Assembly (NCBI GenBank): GCA_040768665.1
Contig: JAXGMN010000011.1
Span: forward strand, 291,060-355,059
Length of the DNA: 64,000 nucleotides
From: JABWBD01 sp040768665
GTDB taxonomy: Bacteria; Planctomycetota; Planctomycetia; Pirellulales; Thermoguttaceae
Direction of reading: 5' to 3'
Shown here: piece after piece, positions 18,024 through 25,814 of the stretch
Layout of the letters: each line of letters starts with the position of its first letter
Position numbering within the stretch: position 1 is the first letter of the stretch
The notes under the pieces: generated by a model
What the model was told of the DNA's origin: nothing
The model's database searches: none
Seen by the model: the letters and a program-made list of their open reading frames with translations, nothing else
Position numbers and translations under genes: made by a program

Positions 18024-19346
18024 ATGCCGTTTCATCCCCGTTTGCAGATCCTGGCGGCTGCCACTTGGCTTTGTATGCTCTCGACCGCAACCGCAGGTAC
18101 ATGCTCGCGGCCGGTCCTCTTGATTCACGGAATGACCTGGCAGACCGATTGCGAGGATACGACATGGGGGATCTGCTCTGCCAATCTGAACCATGCGAAG
18201 ACCCGCTGGACCGGTATGATTGGCTATCTCGAATCGCAAGGCCTTCGCTACGGCGGAACGCTCTGCGGCCGCGACGGCCGGATCGAAATGACCGAGTCAC
18301 AGGATCCCCGCCGGGCTGGTGCCGCCTCTTCCGCGGCCAATCTCTTTGTGCTGAAGTTTTCGCAATCGGCCAATGTCGATGGGCTCGCTTTGAAGTCCCT
18401 GGAACTGGCCGAAGCGATCAAGCACGTCCGACGGCGAACCGGTGCCGACAGAGTGCGGTTGGTTGCCCACAGCGCCGGAGGGCTGGTCGCGAGAGTCTAC
18501 TTGCAGGGCGCCCTGCCCGGAGTCCGCTACCATCACGACGTTGATCGGCTGGTCACGATTGCCACCCCACATCTCGGCTCGGAGCTTGCATCGCACTTCG
18601 GCGATTACCTGGGCACTCGCGCCACGTCGCTCAAACCGGAGGGGCCGCTCGTCCGCGCATTGAACTCCGCGTTGGAACTGCCGGCGGACGTCAAGTTCGC
18701 CTCAATCGTCGTCCGTGGGATCGCCGCCGACCAACGCGGCCAAGGCGAGGTCTACCACGACCTGGTCGACCGCAGTTTCCTCGAGCGGCTTCCGATCGAG
18801 TACCGGCTAGGCGGCGATCAGGTAGTCCATGTCGTGAGCCAAAACCTTCGGCTCGCCCCATGCGCGGCGCGCTATGAACAGACGACGGGGCGGCCTGTGC
18901 AGTACATACTCGCAAGAGTTCCGGATCCCTCGCCGGAGGATTGGTCGCCGAGTGAGACTCGCGTGCACGTCGCCGCAACGAAGGACCCCACCGTCCAGCG
19001 ACTGGTCGGCGGATTGGTCTGCGATGGCGCCGTGCTCTGGCAGCCCGCCCAGCGAGATCATCTGGCACCCTGGGTCGAATGGCAGGCACGGCTGCATGCC
19101 GGCGGCGCACTGGAACAATACACAATCGAGCATCATCCCATGTCCGAGGTGCGGAACGTTCAAATCGACCAGTTTACCCTGGTAGACGCCGAAGGCGGCA
19201 CCCGTAGCTACGCCTTTTCGGGAAAGACGTGGTCGAGAAACCGCATTCTCCGCATCCGCCGTCGGTGGATGGAGGCCAACGGATTGATGAACCTGACCTT
19301 CGATCGTTTCGGCCGCGTTCTGGTGGCCGAGACGAACGTTCACTGA
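18024..19346 (+). CDS. Secreted lipase-like alpha/beta hydrolase
   Basis: 440 aa, with a putative signal peptide (hydrophobic residues 8-24 ending TATAGTC). The oxyanion segment VLLIHGMTW and the nucleophile elbow VRLVAHSAGGLVA (Ser150) are typical of the alpha/beta-hydrolase fold of lipases and triacylglycerol esterases. The ATG at 18024 was chosen for GAGGAAGG about 5 bp upstream; the frame is open further 5' but runs through a hairpin repeat. The substrate is unknown. Its end overlaps the convergent small gene by 7 bp. Confidence 0.85.
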   Translation: MPFHPRLQILAAATWLCMLSTATAGTCSRPVLLIHGMTWQTDCEDTTWGICSANLNHAKTRWTGMIGYLESQGLRYGGTLCGRDGRIEMTESQDPRRAGAASSAANLFVLKFSQSANVDGLALKSLELAEAIKHVRRRTGADRVRLVAHSAGGLVARVYLQGALPGVRYHHDVDRLVTIATPHLGSELASHFGDYLGTRATSLKPEGPLVRALNSALELPADVKFASIVVRGIAADQRGQGEVYHDLVDRSFLERLPIEYRLGGDQVVHVVSQNLRLAPCAARYEQTTGRPVQYILARVPDPSPEDWSPSETRVHVAATKDPTVQRLVGGLVCDGAVLWQPAQRDHLAPWVEWQARLHAGGALEQYTIEHHPMSEVRNVQIDQFTLVDAEGGTRSYAFSGKTWSRNRILRIRRRWMEANGLMNLTFDRFGRVLVAETNVH

Positions 19347-19579
19347 CGCCGGTAACCAAGGTCCTTGATGACCGTCAGCATTTCTTCGTAGGTGATGAAC
19401 CGACGGCGATGATGGACCTTGTACTCGTCGATTGCCACGGCAAGTTCGCGGGCCTCGTCGGAAAGGCCCTCGTGGCTGTTGGTGAACTGGCGACGTTCGA
19501 CGGAAGGCCTGGCGGTCGTGACGGCATAGTTGCGGCGGTCGACAAAGCTGTCGCCGCTTGTCTGTACGCCCTGTGACAT
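19340..19579 (-). CDS. Small conserved planctomycete protein
   Basis: 79 aa. ATG at 19579 preceded by GAGGAAT. The C-terminal half (EYKVHHRRRFITYEEMLTVI, then KDLGYRR) is a pattern I recognise from many planctomycete genomes as a small conserved protein without known function; it probably forms two helices. It converges on and overlaps the lipase gene. Confidence 0.75.
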   Translation of the reverse strand: MSQGVQTSGDSFVDRRNYAVTTARPSVERRQFTNSHEGLSDEARELAVAIDEYKVHHRRRFITYEEMLTVIKDLGYRRQ

Positions 19580-19944
19580 GGCATTCCTCGTTCTCGGAGG
19601 GCAATCGGTAGGAGGGGATTGTCTGTGCAACCCTAGCTTGAAATCGGCTGAGTCGCGTTCGCAAAGCAAATCTGTCGGCAAGAAATGCCAAAATAATTGA
19701 GAAAACCCATGACCGCTCGGCTGCTAAACGTCGGATCTTCCGCACGTTCGGCCCCGCAACCGACGGGCACTCGGCGCTTGGCCCCACCTCGTGAGTCCGA
19801 TTGTGCTGGTCGGACAGGCTAGTGCTGGCCTGATGAAAAAGGGGACAGGCACCGCAAGTAAGAGTGGGTGGATGGGAGCGAACATACAAGGTCTTGCGGT
19901 GCCTGTCCTCTTTTCGTCGCCCCAGGTTGGTGCCGGGCCAACGC
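19580..19944. other. Intergenic region with one hairpin repeat
   Basis: 365 bp without a supported gene. It holds the hairpin at 19832-19917; nothing else was recognised. Confidence 0.55.
19832..19917. repeat. GGGGACAGGCACC-family inverted repeat with perfect inner arms
   Basis: Arms gaaaaaggggacaggcaccgc and gcggtgcctgtcctcttttc pair with one or two mismatches around a loop of about 45 bp. It has the polyA/polyT ends seen at 7958 rather than the ccctaacaaaac ends of other copies, so it is a subfamily. Confidence 0.85.
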
Positions 19945-20838
19945 TCAGCGCCGATCCTGTGCACCCGGGCGGCTTGCCATTTCGATGCGGCCCAGCAACT
20001 GACGGCTGGGCTGGTGCGTCGAGTCCAGCGAGAGCGCTTCCTGAGCGGCCGCCACAGCCCGAGCCGGCCGCCCTGCCAGGAACTCGGCCTCTCCCAGCCG
20101 CCAGAGGATCTCGGCGGTTGGCTTGTCCCGCACAGCGGCGGTGGCGAACTTCGCCACCGCATCGTCATAGCGCCCCAGGCTCAAACAAACCTCCCCCTCC
20201 ATAAGCAGAACCTGTTGAGGCTCCTCGCCGGGCGGGTACGTATCGGCGAGAGTCTGCAGACTGACCAGTGCGCGTTCGGGCTGTATCGTGCGCAGGTAAA
20301 GCTCGGCCAGCTCCAGCAGGATCCCTCGGTTCGAGGGCTCGTATTGGAGAGATCGTTGGAAGTCGGCCAGGGCCTCGCGCGCCATGCCGCGAGCCTGTCG
20401 GACCCTCCCCCGAACCGCCCATGCCCCTGCCGATTTTGGGTCGAGGTCCAGGGCAACCTGGGCCGACTGCAAAGCCAACTCCCAATGGCCAAGCTCCAGG
20501 AGCATCTCCGCGGCGCGGACTCGCAGCGATGCGTCTTCGGGCGACAATTCGCCGGCTTCCAGCAACTGTGCGACCGCCTCTTCTCGATTGCCGCGCAGCC
20601 AAAGAGCTTCTGCATAATGGCGACGAGAATCAGGGTCCGCGGGACTGCTCTCAACAGCCTTGGCGAACAGCTTTTCTGCCTCGTCCCAATGGGTTCGTTC
20701 GGCCGCGGCGAGCCCCTGTTGGCAGAGTTGGCGGCTGGTTGCCAAGGGACGCGACACCGGCCGGTTCCAGCCCGGCAGCCGGCAGCCGGACTGAAAGACA
20801 AGCAAGCCAAAGGCGATGAACCAAACTCGAGCTGGCAT
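19945..20838 (-). CDS. TPR-repeat lipoprotein
   Basis: 297 aa. The N-terminal signal ends in a lipobox (LLVFQSGC, Cys19), so it is predicted to be membrane-anchored. The rest is tetratricopeptide-like helical repeats (for example WDEAEKLFAKAVESSPADPD, REALADFQRSLQYEPSNRGI, ARAVAAAQEALSLDS), about six to seven units. TPR proteins are scaffolds; the partner is unknown. It is divergent from the large fusion gene. Confidence 0.85.
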   Translation of the reverse strand: MPARVWFIAFGLLVFQSGCRLPGWNRPVSRPLATSRQLCQQGLAAAERTHWDEAEKLFAKAVESSPADPDSRRHYAEALWLRGNREEAVAQLLEAGELSPEDASLRVRAAEMLLELGHWELALQSAQVALDLDPKSAGAWAVRGRVRQARGMAREALADFQRSLQYEPSNRGILLELAELYLRTIQPERALVSLQTLADTYPPGEEPQQVLLMEGEVCLSLGRYDDAVAKFATAAVRDKPTAEILWRLGEAEFLAGRPARAVAAAQEALSLDSTHQPSRQLLGRIEMASRPGAQDRR

Positions 20839-21051
20839 TCCATTGCCGCAGACGAGGGATCGGGAGAGGCGCGTTCGCGACTATAGCGACAAAACCCGCC
20901 GGAGGCCATGCTGGTTTCCAGAGGGGGGGTGGCAGGAATGTCACTTGCGACGCGACCTGCAGTGTGTGAGACTGGACCGAGGAAAGGAAGTCCCCTTTTT
21001 CCTCATGGGTTCAAGGTTGGGCCACGCACGCTTCGGGAGATAGTCGCGATT

Positions 21052-24000
21052 ATGGACCGTGCCATTCGACAGGTGGTCTTGCTGACGGCGGTCGGGATTG
21101 CGATGGTGTTCATTCACTCCTCCACGAAGCTTCGGGCGGCGGAGACCGGCAACGAGATGCCGAAGGAGATCGTCGGGCCGATAGCGCCCACGATTCACGT
21201 GCCGCCGGTACGCACCGGCCCGCCGCCGCGTACGCGGCCGATCGCGAGGCCAGACCAGTATGAGCCGGCGGTTGCCGCCCGAAAGCGAGAACTCCCATAC
21301 AAGATGGAATGCCTCCGGCTGGCGATCGAGGACCTGATTGCCACGTTCGGCGATTCGTATTCCGGGGGCGAAGAATTCTTGCGGCGATGGGAAGAGCTTT
21401 CAAGAGCCGTGGCCGAGGGCGACCCCACCGCTCGGGCCCGCTTCGCGGAGCTTAAGCAGGAAGCCCTTCTGGCGAATCCACTGATCGATTTCGAGCGACT
21501 CCTTGTCCTGAAACGAAAACGCGGACAACTCGGTCTGCCGACGAATCACCAGTGCAATACGTGTTTGACGCAGAAGGGCTACGAGAACGAGCTGGCGATT
21601 CTCTCACTAGTCGGCAAGGGCTCGCGGCTGAAGACGCTCTTCCGGCCTGGCGACGGCAGCTTTGTCGGGGAAATGGATCTGCATTTCGACGCCCAGCGGC
21701 TGCTGTTTACGATGCCCAACGGGCGCACGTGGCAAATCCGCGAGATCGGCATCGACGGGCGCGGCCTGCGGCAGGTGTCGCGAGAGATCCCTGATGTCGA
21801 CTATTTCGATCCGTGCTATCTGCCCGACGGGCGGATCGTCGTTGCATCCACGGCGTCCTTCACGGCGGTGCCCTGTTGGCATGGACGCGAACGGGCCTGC
21901 TGCCTGTACCGGATGGACAGCGACGGCTCCAACCTGATGCAGTTGTGCTACGACCAGGACCTTGATCTGCATCCCTCGGTTTTGCCCAATGGCCAAGTGA
22001 TCTACAGCCGGTGGGATTACACGGGCCTGCTGCACGCCTATGTCCGGCCGTTGATGGTGATGAATCCGGACGGCAGCGGTCAGCGGGCCGTCTACGGCAG
22101 CAATTGCTACTATCCGAATTGCCTGTTTTTCCCCCGAGTCGTACCTGGTCATCCGAGCAAGATTGTGGCGACGCTCTCCGGTTACCACGGCAGGAACCGA
22201 ATGGGAGAACTCGCCGTGCTCGACATCTCGCGGGGATGGAGCGGGGCCGCCGGCCTTGTCCATCGCATCACGCACCGCGATGAGCCGATCGTGCCAGTCG
22301 CGCTGGACCGACTGACGAAGGATGCGACACCGCAATTCCTGCATCCGTATCCGCTGAGCGACAAGCACATCCTCACCGCGATGCAGCCCGATCTCCGCGC
22401 CGGCTGGGGGATCTACCTGGTCGACGTATTCGACAACATTACCCCGGTGCTGACCGACTCGAACTACGACTTTTTTGAGCCATTGCCGATCAAGCCACGT
22501 GTCACACCGCCCGTGCTGCCCGATCGGATCAACCGATCCCGCGACGATGCGGTGGTGGTTCTGCACGACATTTACCAGGGCGACGGATTGGGAGGGGTGC
22601 CGCGGGGAACGATCAAGCGCCTGCGAGTCGCCGCCTATCACTTCGGCTATCCCGGAATGGCCGGCCCCGATAAGATCGGCCGCGCCGGGCCCTGGGAAGT
22701 CATGCGAATCCTCGGCAGCGTCCCGGTATACGAAGACGGTTCGGCGAAGTTCCGCATCCCGGCGAGCACCCCGATCACCCTCCAGGCACTCGACGCAGAG
22801 GGCAAAGCCGTCCAAATTATGCGAAGCTGGTACACCGCGATGCCCGGCGAGACGGCTGCCTGCGTCGGTTGCCACGAGACTCCGCGTGAAACGCCGCTGG
22901 TGAGAAACGACCTGGCAACGGAACGGCCGGTCGTGGAGATTGAACCATGGTATGGTCCGGCTCGTGGTTTCGACTTCGCTCGCGAAGTGCAACCGGTGCT
23001 GGATCGCTACTGCGTCGGCTGCCACGACGGTCAGCCCCACGACGGCCACCCTGCACTGGCGGACCTTCGCGATGAGCGTTTCGCTGATCAGTACCAAGGC
23101 CTGCCTCTCACCCGGCTGGGAGCGACGCGGCTTGATCCCTCTCTCTCGACTCGCTTTCCCGAACGATTCGTTCCCTGTCGGGGCATGCCGCAGCCTTATG
23201 GAGAACTTCGCACGCTCTATACCCCGGCGTACGAAGCACTGTTGCCGTTTATTCGCCGTGTGAATATCGAAGACGGCGTGTCGCTGCTCAACCCCGGAGA
23301 ATACCACGCGGACACCAGCGAGCTGATTCAGATCCTCAAGAAAGGACACCATGGGGTTCAGCTCGACGACGAGGCATGGGACCGGCTGATTACCTGGATC
23401 GATTTGAACGGCCCCTGCCACGGCACTTGGGGCGATGTGGCCGAGATCCCCGGCCGCGCAGATCGCCGTCGCTACGAGCTCGGGCTGCGTACCGGCGGGC
23501 CCAAGGTCGATCCGGAGGCTGTGCCGGCGATCGACAAGCGCGGCCCAAGCGAGCCCATCATGCCGACTCGTATCGAGCCCGCCCCGGATAATCGCCGCGA
23601 GTTTGTTTCCCGACTGCTCGACGAGGTCGGGTCGAGGCGCGCCGCCGGACCCGCCACGAGAAAGACCATGACGCTCGACGTGGGCGGGGGCCTGGCAATC
23701 GAAATAGTCCACATCCCGGCCGGACGTTTCGTCATGGGCGACTGCGACGGCAGCGGGCTGGAAGACGAGTGGCCGGCGGCGATCGTCGAGATCCCCGAAG
23801 ATTTCTGGATCGGCGCTACGGAAATCACCAACGAGCAGTATCGCTGTTTCAATCCGGGCCACAGTTCGGGAGTTTTCACGAAACGGCAGATCGAGTACGA
23901 CGGCCCCGGGATCCAACTGGACAACCCTTCTCAGCCGGCCGTGCGCGTATCGTGGAACGAAGCGGTCGACTTTTGTCGCTGGGTTTCAGAGAGGACCGGG

Positions 24001-24492
24001 CGGCGGGTTTCGCTGCCTACCGAAGCACAGTGGGAATACGCCGCACGGGCCGGAAACGTCGCACCGCTGGCTCACGGCGCCGCAAATGCGGATTTCTCGC
24101 CGTGGGCCAACATGGCCGACCGCTCGCTGGCCTGCCTGTACGAGGGAACGGCGGGAGTGGCCGTGCTCCAGCCGTTGCCTGCCGTGATGCAATTCGACGA
24201 TCTGGCCATCGGAACGGCAGACGTGGCATCGTACCGTGCAAACGCCTGGGGGCTCTACGACGTGAACGGCAATGCTGCGGAGTGGACACGTTCGGCCTGG
24301 CGGCCCTATCCCTATGATGCCGCGGACGGCCGCAACAGCCTCGATGCGCAGACACGCCATGAGAGTCGAGTCGTCCGGGGCGGCTCATTCTGCGACCGCC
24401 CGCAGCGGTGCCGGTCCGCGTATCGGCTCGCATATCCTGCCTGGCAGCGGGTGCACAACGTGGGCTTTCGGATCGTCATCGAGGGCGGGTAA
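21052..24492 (+). CDS. Hydrazine-synthase-alpha-like/cytochrome c/FGE-type fusion protein
   Basis: 1146 aa with a signal peptide (residues 1-28). The ATG at 21052 begins that signal; the upstream open frame looks non-coding. About residues 100-560 form a beta-propeller-like region resembling the middle domain of hydrazine synthase alpha (MDLHFDAQRLLFTM, YFDPCYLPDGRIV, PSVLPNGQVIYSRWDY). Two c-type heme motifs follow: CVGCH at 604 and CVGCH at 654 (VLDRYCVGCHDG). Residues about 880-1140 are a sulfatase-modifying-factor/FGE domain (IPAGRFVMGD, PTEAQWEYAARAG, YDVNGNAAEW, RGGSF) with Cys at 1114 and 1120 near the family's catalytic cysteines. Probably periplasmic; substrate unknown. Confidence 0.85.
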   Translation: MDRAIRQVVLLTAVGIAMVFIHSSTKLRAAETGNEMPKEIVGPIAPTIHVPPVRTGPPPRTRPIARPDQYEPAVAARKRELPYKMECLRLAIEDLIATFGDSYSGGEEFLRRWEELSRAVAEGDPTARARFAELKQEALLANPLIDFERLLVLKRKRGQLGLPTNHQCNTCLTQKGYENELAILSLVGKGSRLKTLFRPGDGSFVGEMDLHFDAQRLLFTMPNGRTWQIREIGIDGRGLRQVSREIPDVDYFDPCYLPDGRIVVASTASFTAVPCWHGRERACCLYRMDSDGSNLMQLCYDQDLDLHPSVLPNGQVIYSRWDYTGLLHAYVRPLMVMNPDGSGQRAVYGSNCYYPNCLFFPRVVPGHPSKIVATLSGYHGRNRMGELAVLDISRGWSGAAGLVHRITHRDEPIVPVALDRLTKDATPQFLHPYPLSDKHILTAMQPDLRAGWGIYLVDVFDNITPVLTDSNYDFFEPLPIKPRVTPPVLPDRINRSRDDAVVVLHDIYQGDGLGGVPRGTIKRLRVAAYHFGYPGMAGPDKIGRAGPWEVMRILGSVPVYEDGSAKFRIPASTPITLQALDAEGKAVQIMRSWYTAMPGETAACVGCHETPRETPLVRNDLATERPVVEIEPWYGPARGFDFAREVQPVLDRYCVGCHDGQPHDGHPALADLRDERFADQYQGLPLTRLGATRLDPSLSTRFPERFVPCRGMPQPYGELRTLYTPAYEALLPFIRRVNIEDGVSLLNPGEYHADTSELIQILKKGHHGVQLDDEAWDRLITWIDLNGPCHGTWGDVAEIPGRADRRRYELGLRTGGPKVDPEAVPAIDKRGPSEPIMPTRIEPAPDNRREFVSRLLDEVGSRRAAGPATRKTMTLDVGGGLAIEIVHIPAGRFVMGDCDGSGLEDEWPAAIVEIPEDFWIGATEITNEQYRCFNPGHSSGVFTKRQIEYDGPGIQLDNPSQPAVRVSWNEAVDFCRWVSERTGRRVSLPTEAQWEYAARAGNVAPLAHGAANADFSPWANMADRSLACLYEGTAGVAVLQPLPAVMQFDDLAIGTADVASYRANAWGLYDVNGNAAEWTRSAWRPYPYDAADGRNSLDAQTRHESRVVRGGSFCDRPQRCRSAYRLAYPAWQRVHNVGFRIVIEGG

Positions 24493-24639
24493 GAATCGGC
24501 ACGGGAACAAGCAGCGGGCTTGGGGCGCCGGGCGAGGGAATTCTTTGGAGCTTTCAAGACCTTTTCCAGTTCCCGAACGGCCCGGCCGTGGGACACCGTC
24601 GCCGTGGTTTTGAAAAGCTTTCTTTGGCTAAGGATTGAT

Positions 24640-24722
24640 CGAGAAATAAGTGTCAGGAACCATTTGCCGGAAACCGGCCCTTCGGGTGCTTCGCACAAAT
24701 GGTTCCTGACACTTTTTTCTCG
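24640..24722. repeat. AGTGTCAGGAACC inverted repeat
   Basis: Arms of about 27 bp (cgagaaataagtgtcaggaa... and ...ttcctgacacttttttctcg) pair with one mismatch around a GC-rich loop. A different sequence family from the GGGGACAGGCACC hairpins but the same size class and probably the same type of trans-mobilised element. The right arm ends in a T run, so it may work as a terminator of the fusion gene. Confidence 0.85.
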
Positions 24723-24743
24723 AACGTTGCTAAGGTGCATGCA

Positions 24744-25556
24744 ATGATCCATGAAAGAATCCACCGGCGGCTCTGGGCTGCTGCCATCGTCGCTTTGGCC
24801 GCCTTCGCGAATCGAGGCATTGCCGCCGATTCCCTGTGTAGTCCGGAGCACCCGCCCGTCGCCTGGGAGAAAACGGCTGCCTTGCCGGCCCCAGAGGCGA
24901 ATCAGGCAGCCGCGGCAAGCGAGCGGTTCGTCTATGCAATCACAAACCGCCGGATCGCCGCCTATGATCGAACCAGCGGCCAGCGGGTGGCAGAGAGCCG
25001 AGGGAAAGCCGAGCACCTCAACAGCGGATTCGTGTGGGAAGGGCGGCTTTACTGCGCCCATTCGAACTATCCCCACACGCCGGAGCAGAGCGAGATCAAA
25101 GTTCTCGATTTGGAGTCGATGGAGTTGTCCTCGTTCAAAGACTTTGGGGCGTCGGAAGGGAGCTTGACCTGGGCGGTTCGCCACGGCGGTTCCTGGTGGT
25201 GCAACTTCGCCTACTACGGTCGTGAGAATGCGCGAACCTATCTCGTTCGTTTCGACGACCAGTGGCGCGAACAGGGCCGCTGGCGGTATCCGACCGAAGT
25301 GATCGAGCGATTGGGGCAGGCCAGTGTGTCCGGCGGAGTCTGGTGGCAGGACACAATCCTCGCCACGGGACACGACGCGAACGAACTCTATTGCTTGCGC
25401 GTGCCGGACCATGGAAGCGTGCTCGAGCACGTCCGGACCGTGCCGGCTCCCTTCACGGGCCAGGGAATCGCTCACGATCCGGTAACCGGCGGCCTGGTGG
25501 GTATTCACCGCAAGGGCCGGCAGATCGTCTTCGCGGAAGCGCGGGGTGATTTTTAG
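24744..25556 (+). CDS. Secreted protein of unknown function, propeller-like
   Basis: 270 aa. A signal peptide is visible (RRLWAAAIVALAAFANRGIAA). The ATG at 24744 has AAGGT about 8 bp upstream. The mature part has short repeated strands with aromatic and Gly residues (RFVYAITNRRIAAYDRTSGQ, GHDANELYCLRVPDHGSVLE, GQGIAHDPVTGGLVGIHR), like the blades of a beta-propeller. No enzyme motif recognised. I do not know its function. Confidence 0.75.
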   Translation: MIHERIHRRLWAAAIVALAAFANRGIAADSLCSPEHPPVAWEKTAALPAPEANQAAAASERFVYAITNRRIAAYDRTSGQRVAESRGKAEHLNSGFVWEGRLYCAHSNYPHTPEQSEIKVLDLESMELSSFKDFGASEGSLTWAVRHGGSWWCNFAYYGRENARTYLVRFDDQWREQGRWRYPTEVIERLGQASVSGGVWWQDTILATGHDANELYCLRVPDHGSVLEHVRTVPAPFTGQGIAHDPVTGGLVGIHRKGRQIVFAEARGDF

Positions 25557-25617
25557 CGACGCGCCTTCGCTTTAGGTGTCGCTCGCCCGCCAACGTGCAG
25601 AAGCATACTTTCCAGCG

Positions 25618-25725
25618 TCACTCGGCAGTTTTCCTCGACGGCCACAGATCGATGCGATTCGGGATCTCGCCCATGTGGTAGAACCGGTGCTCGATGCCCG
25701 CGTCGCGCACAATGACGATTCGCAT
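25618..25725 (-). pseudogene. Possible gene remnant or small protein
   Basis: A 35-codon frame (MRIVIVRDAGIEHRFYHMGE...) whose protein-like sequence continues upstream without a stop to about 25815 (DAVGYWGLHGGVRVGQYPS). The translated sequence is unusually protein-like for an intergenic gap, but there is no ATG at the front, no ribosome-binding site, and the extension runs into the ribosome-binding site of the divergent gene. Most likely the decayed end of a gene. Confidence 0.3.
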
Positions 25726-25814
25726 GCTAGGATATTGTCCCACCCGTACGCCGCCGTGCAATCCCCAATACCCCACCGCGTCGCGGCGGAAATCCAGTGA
25801 GAGGAGGTGTGTCC

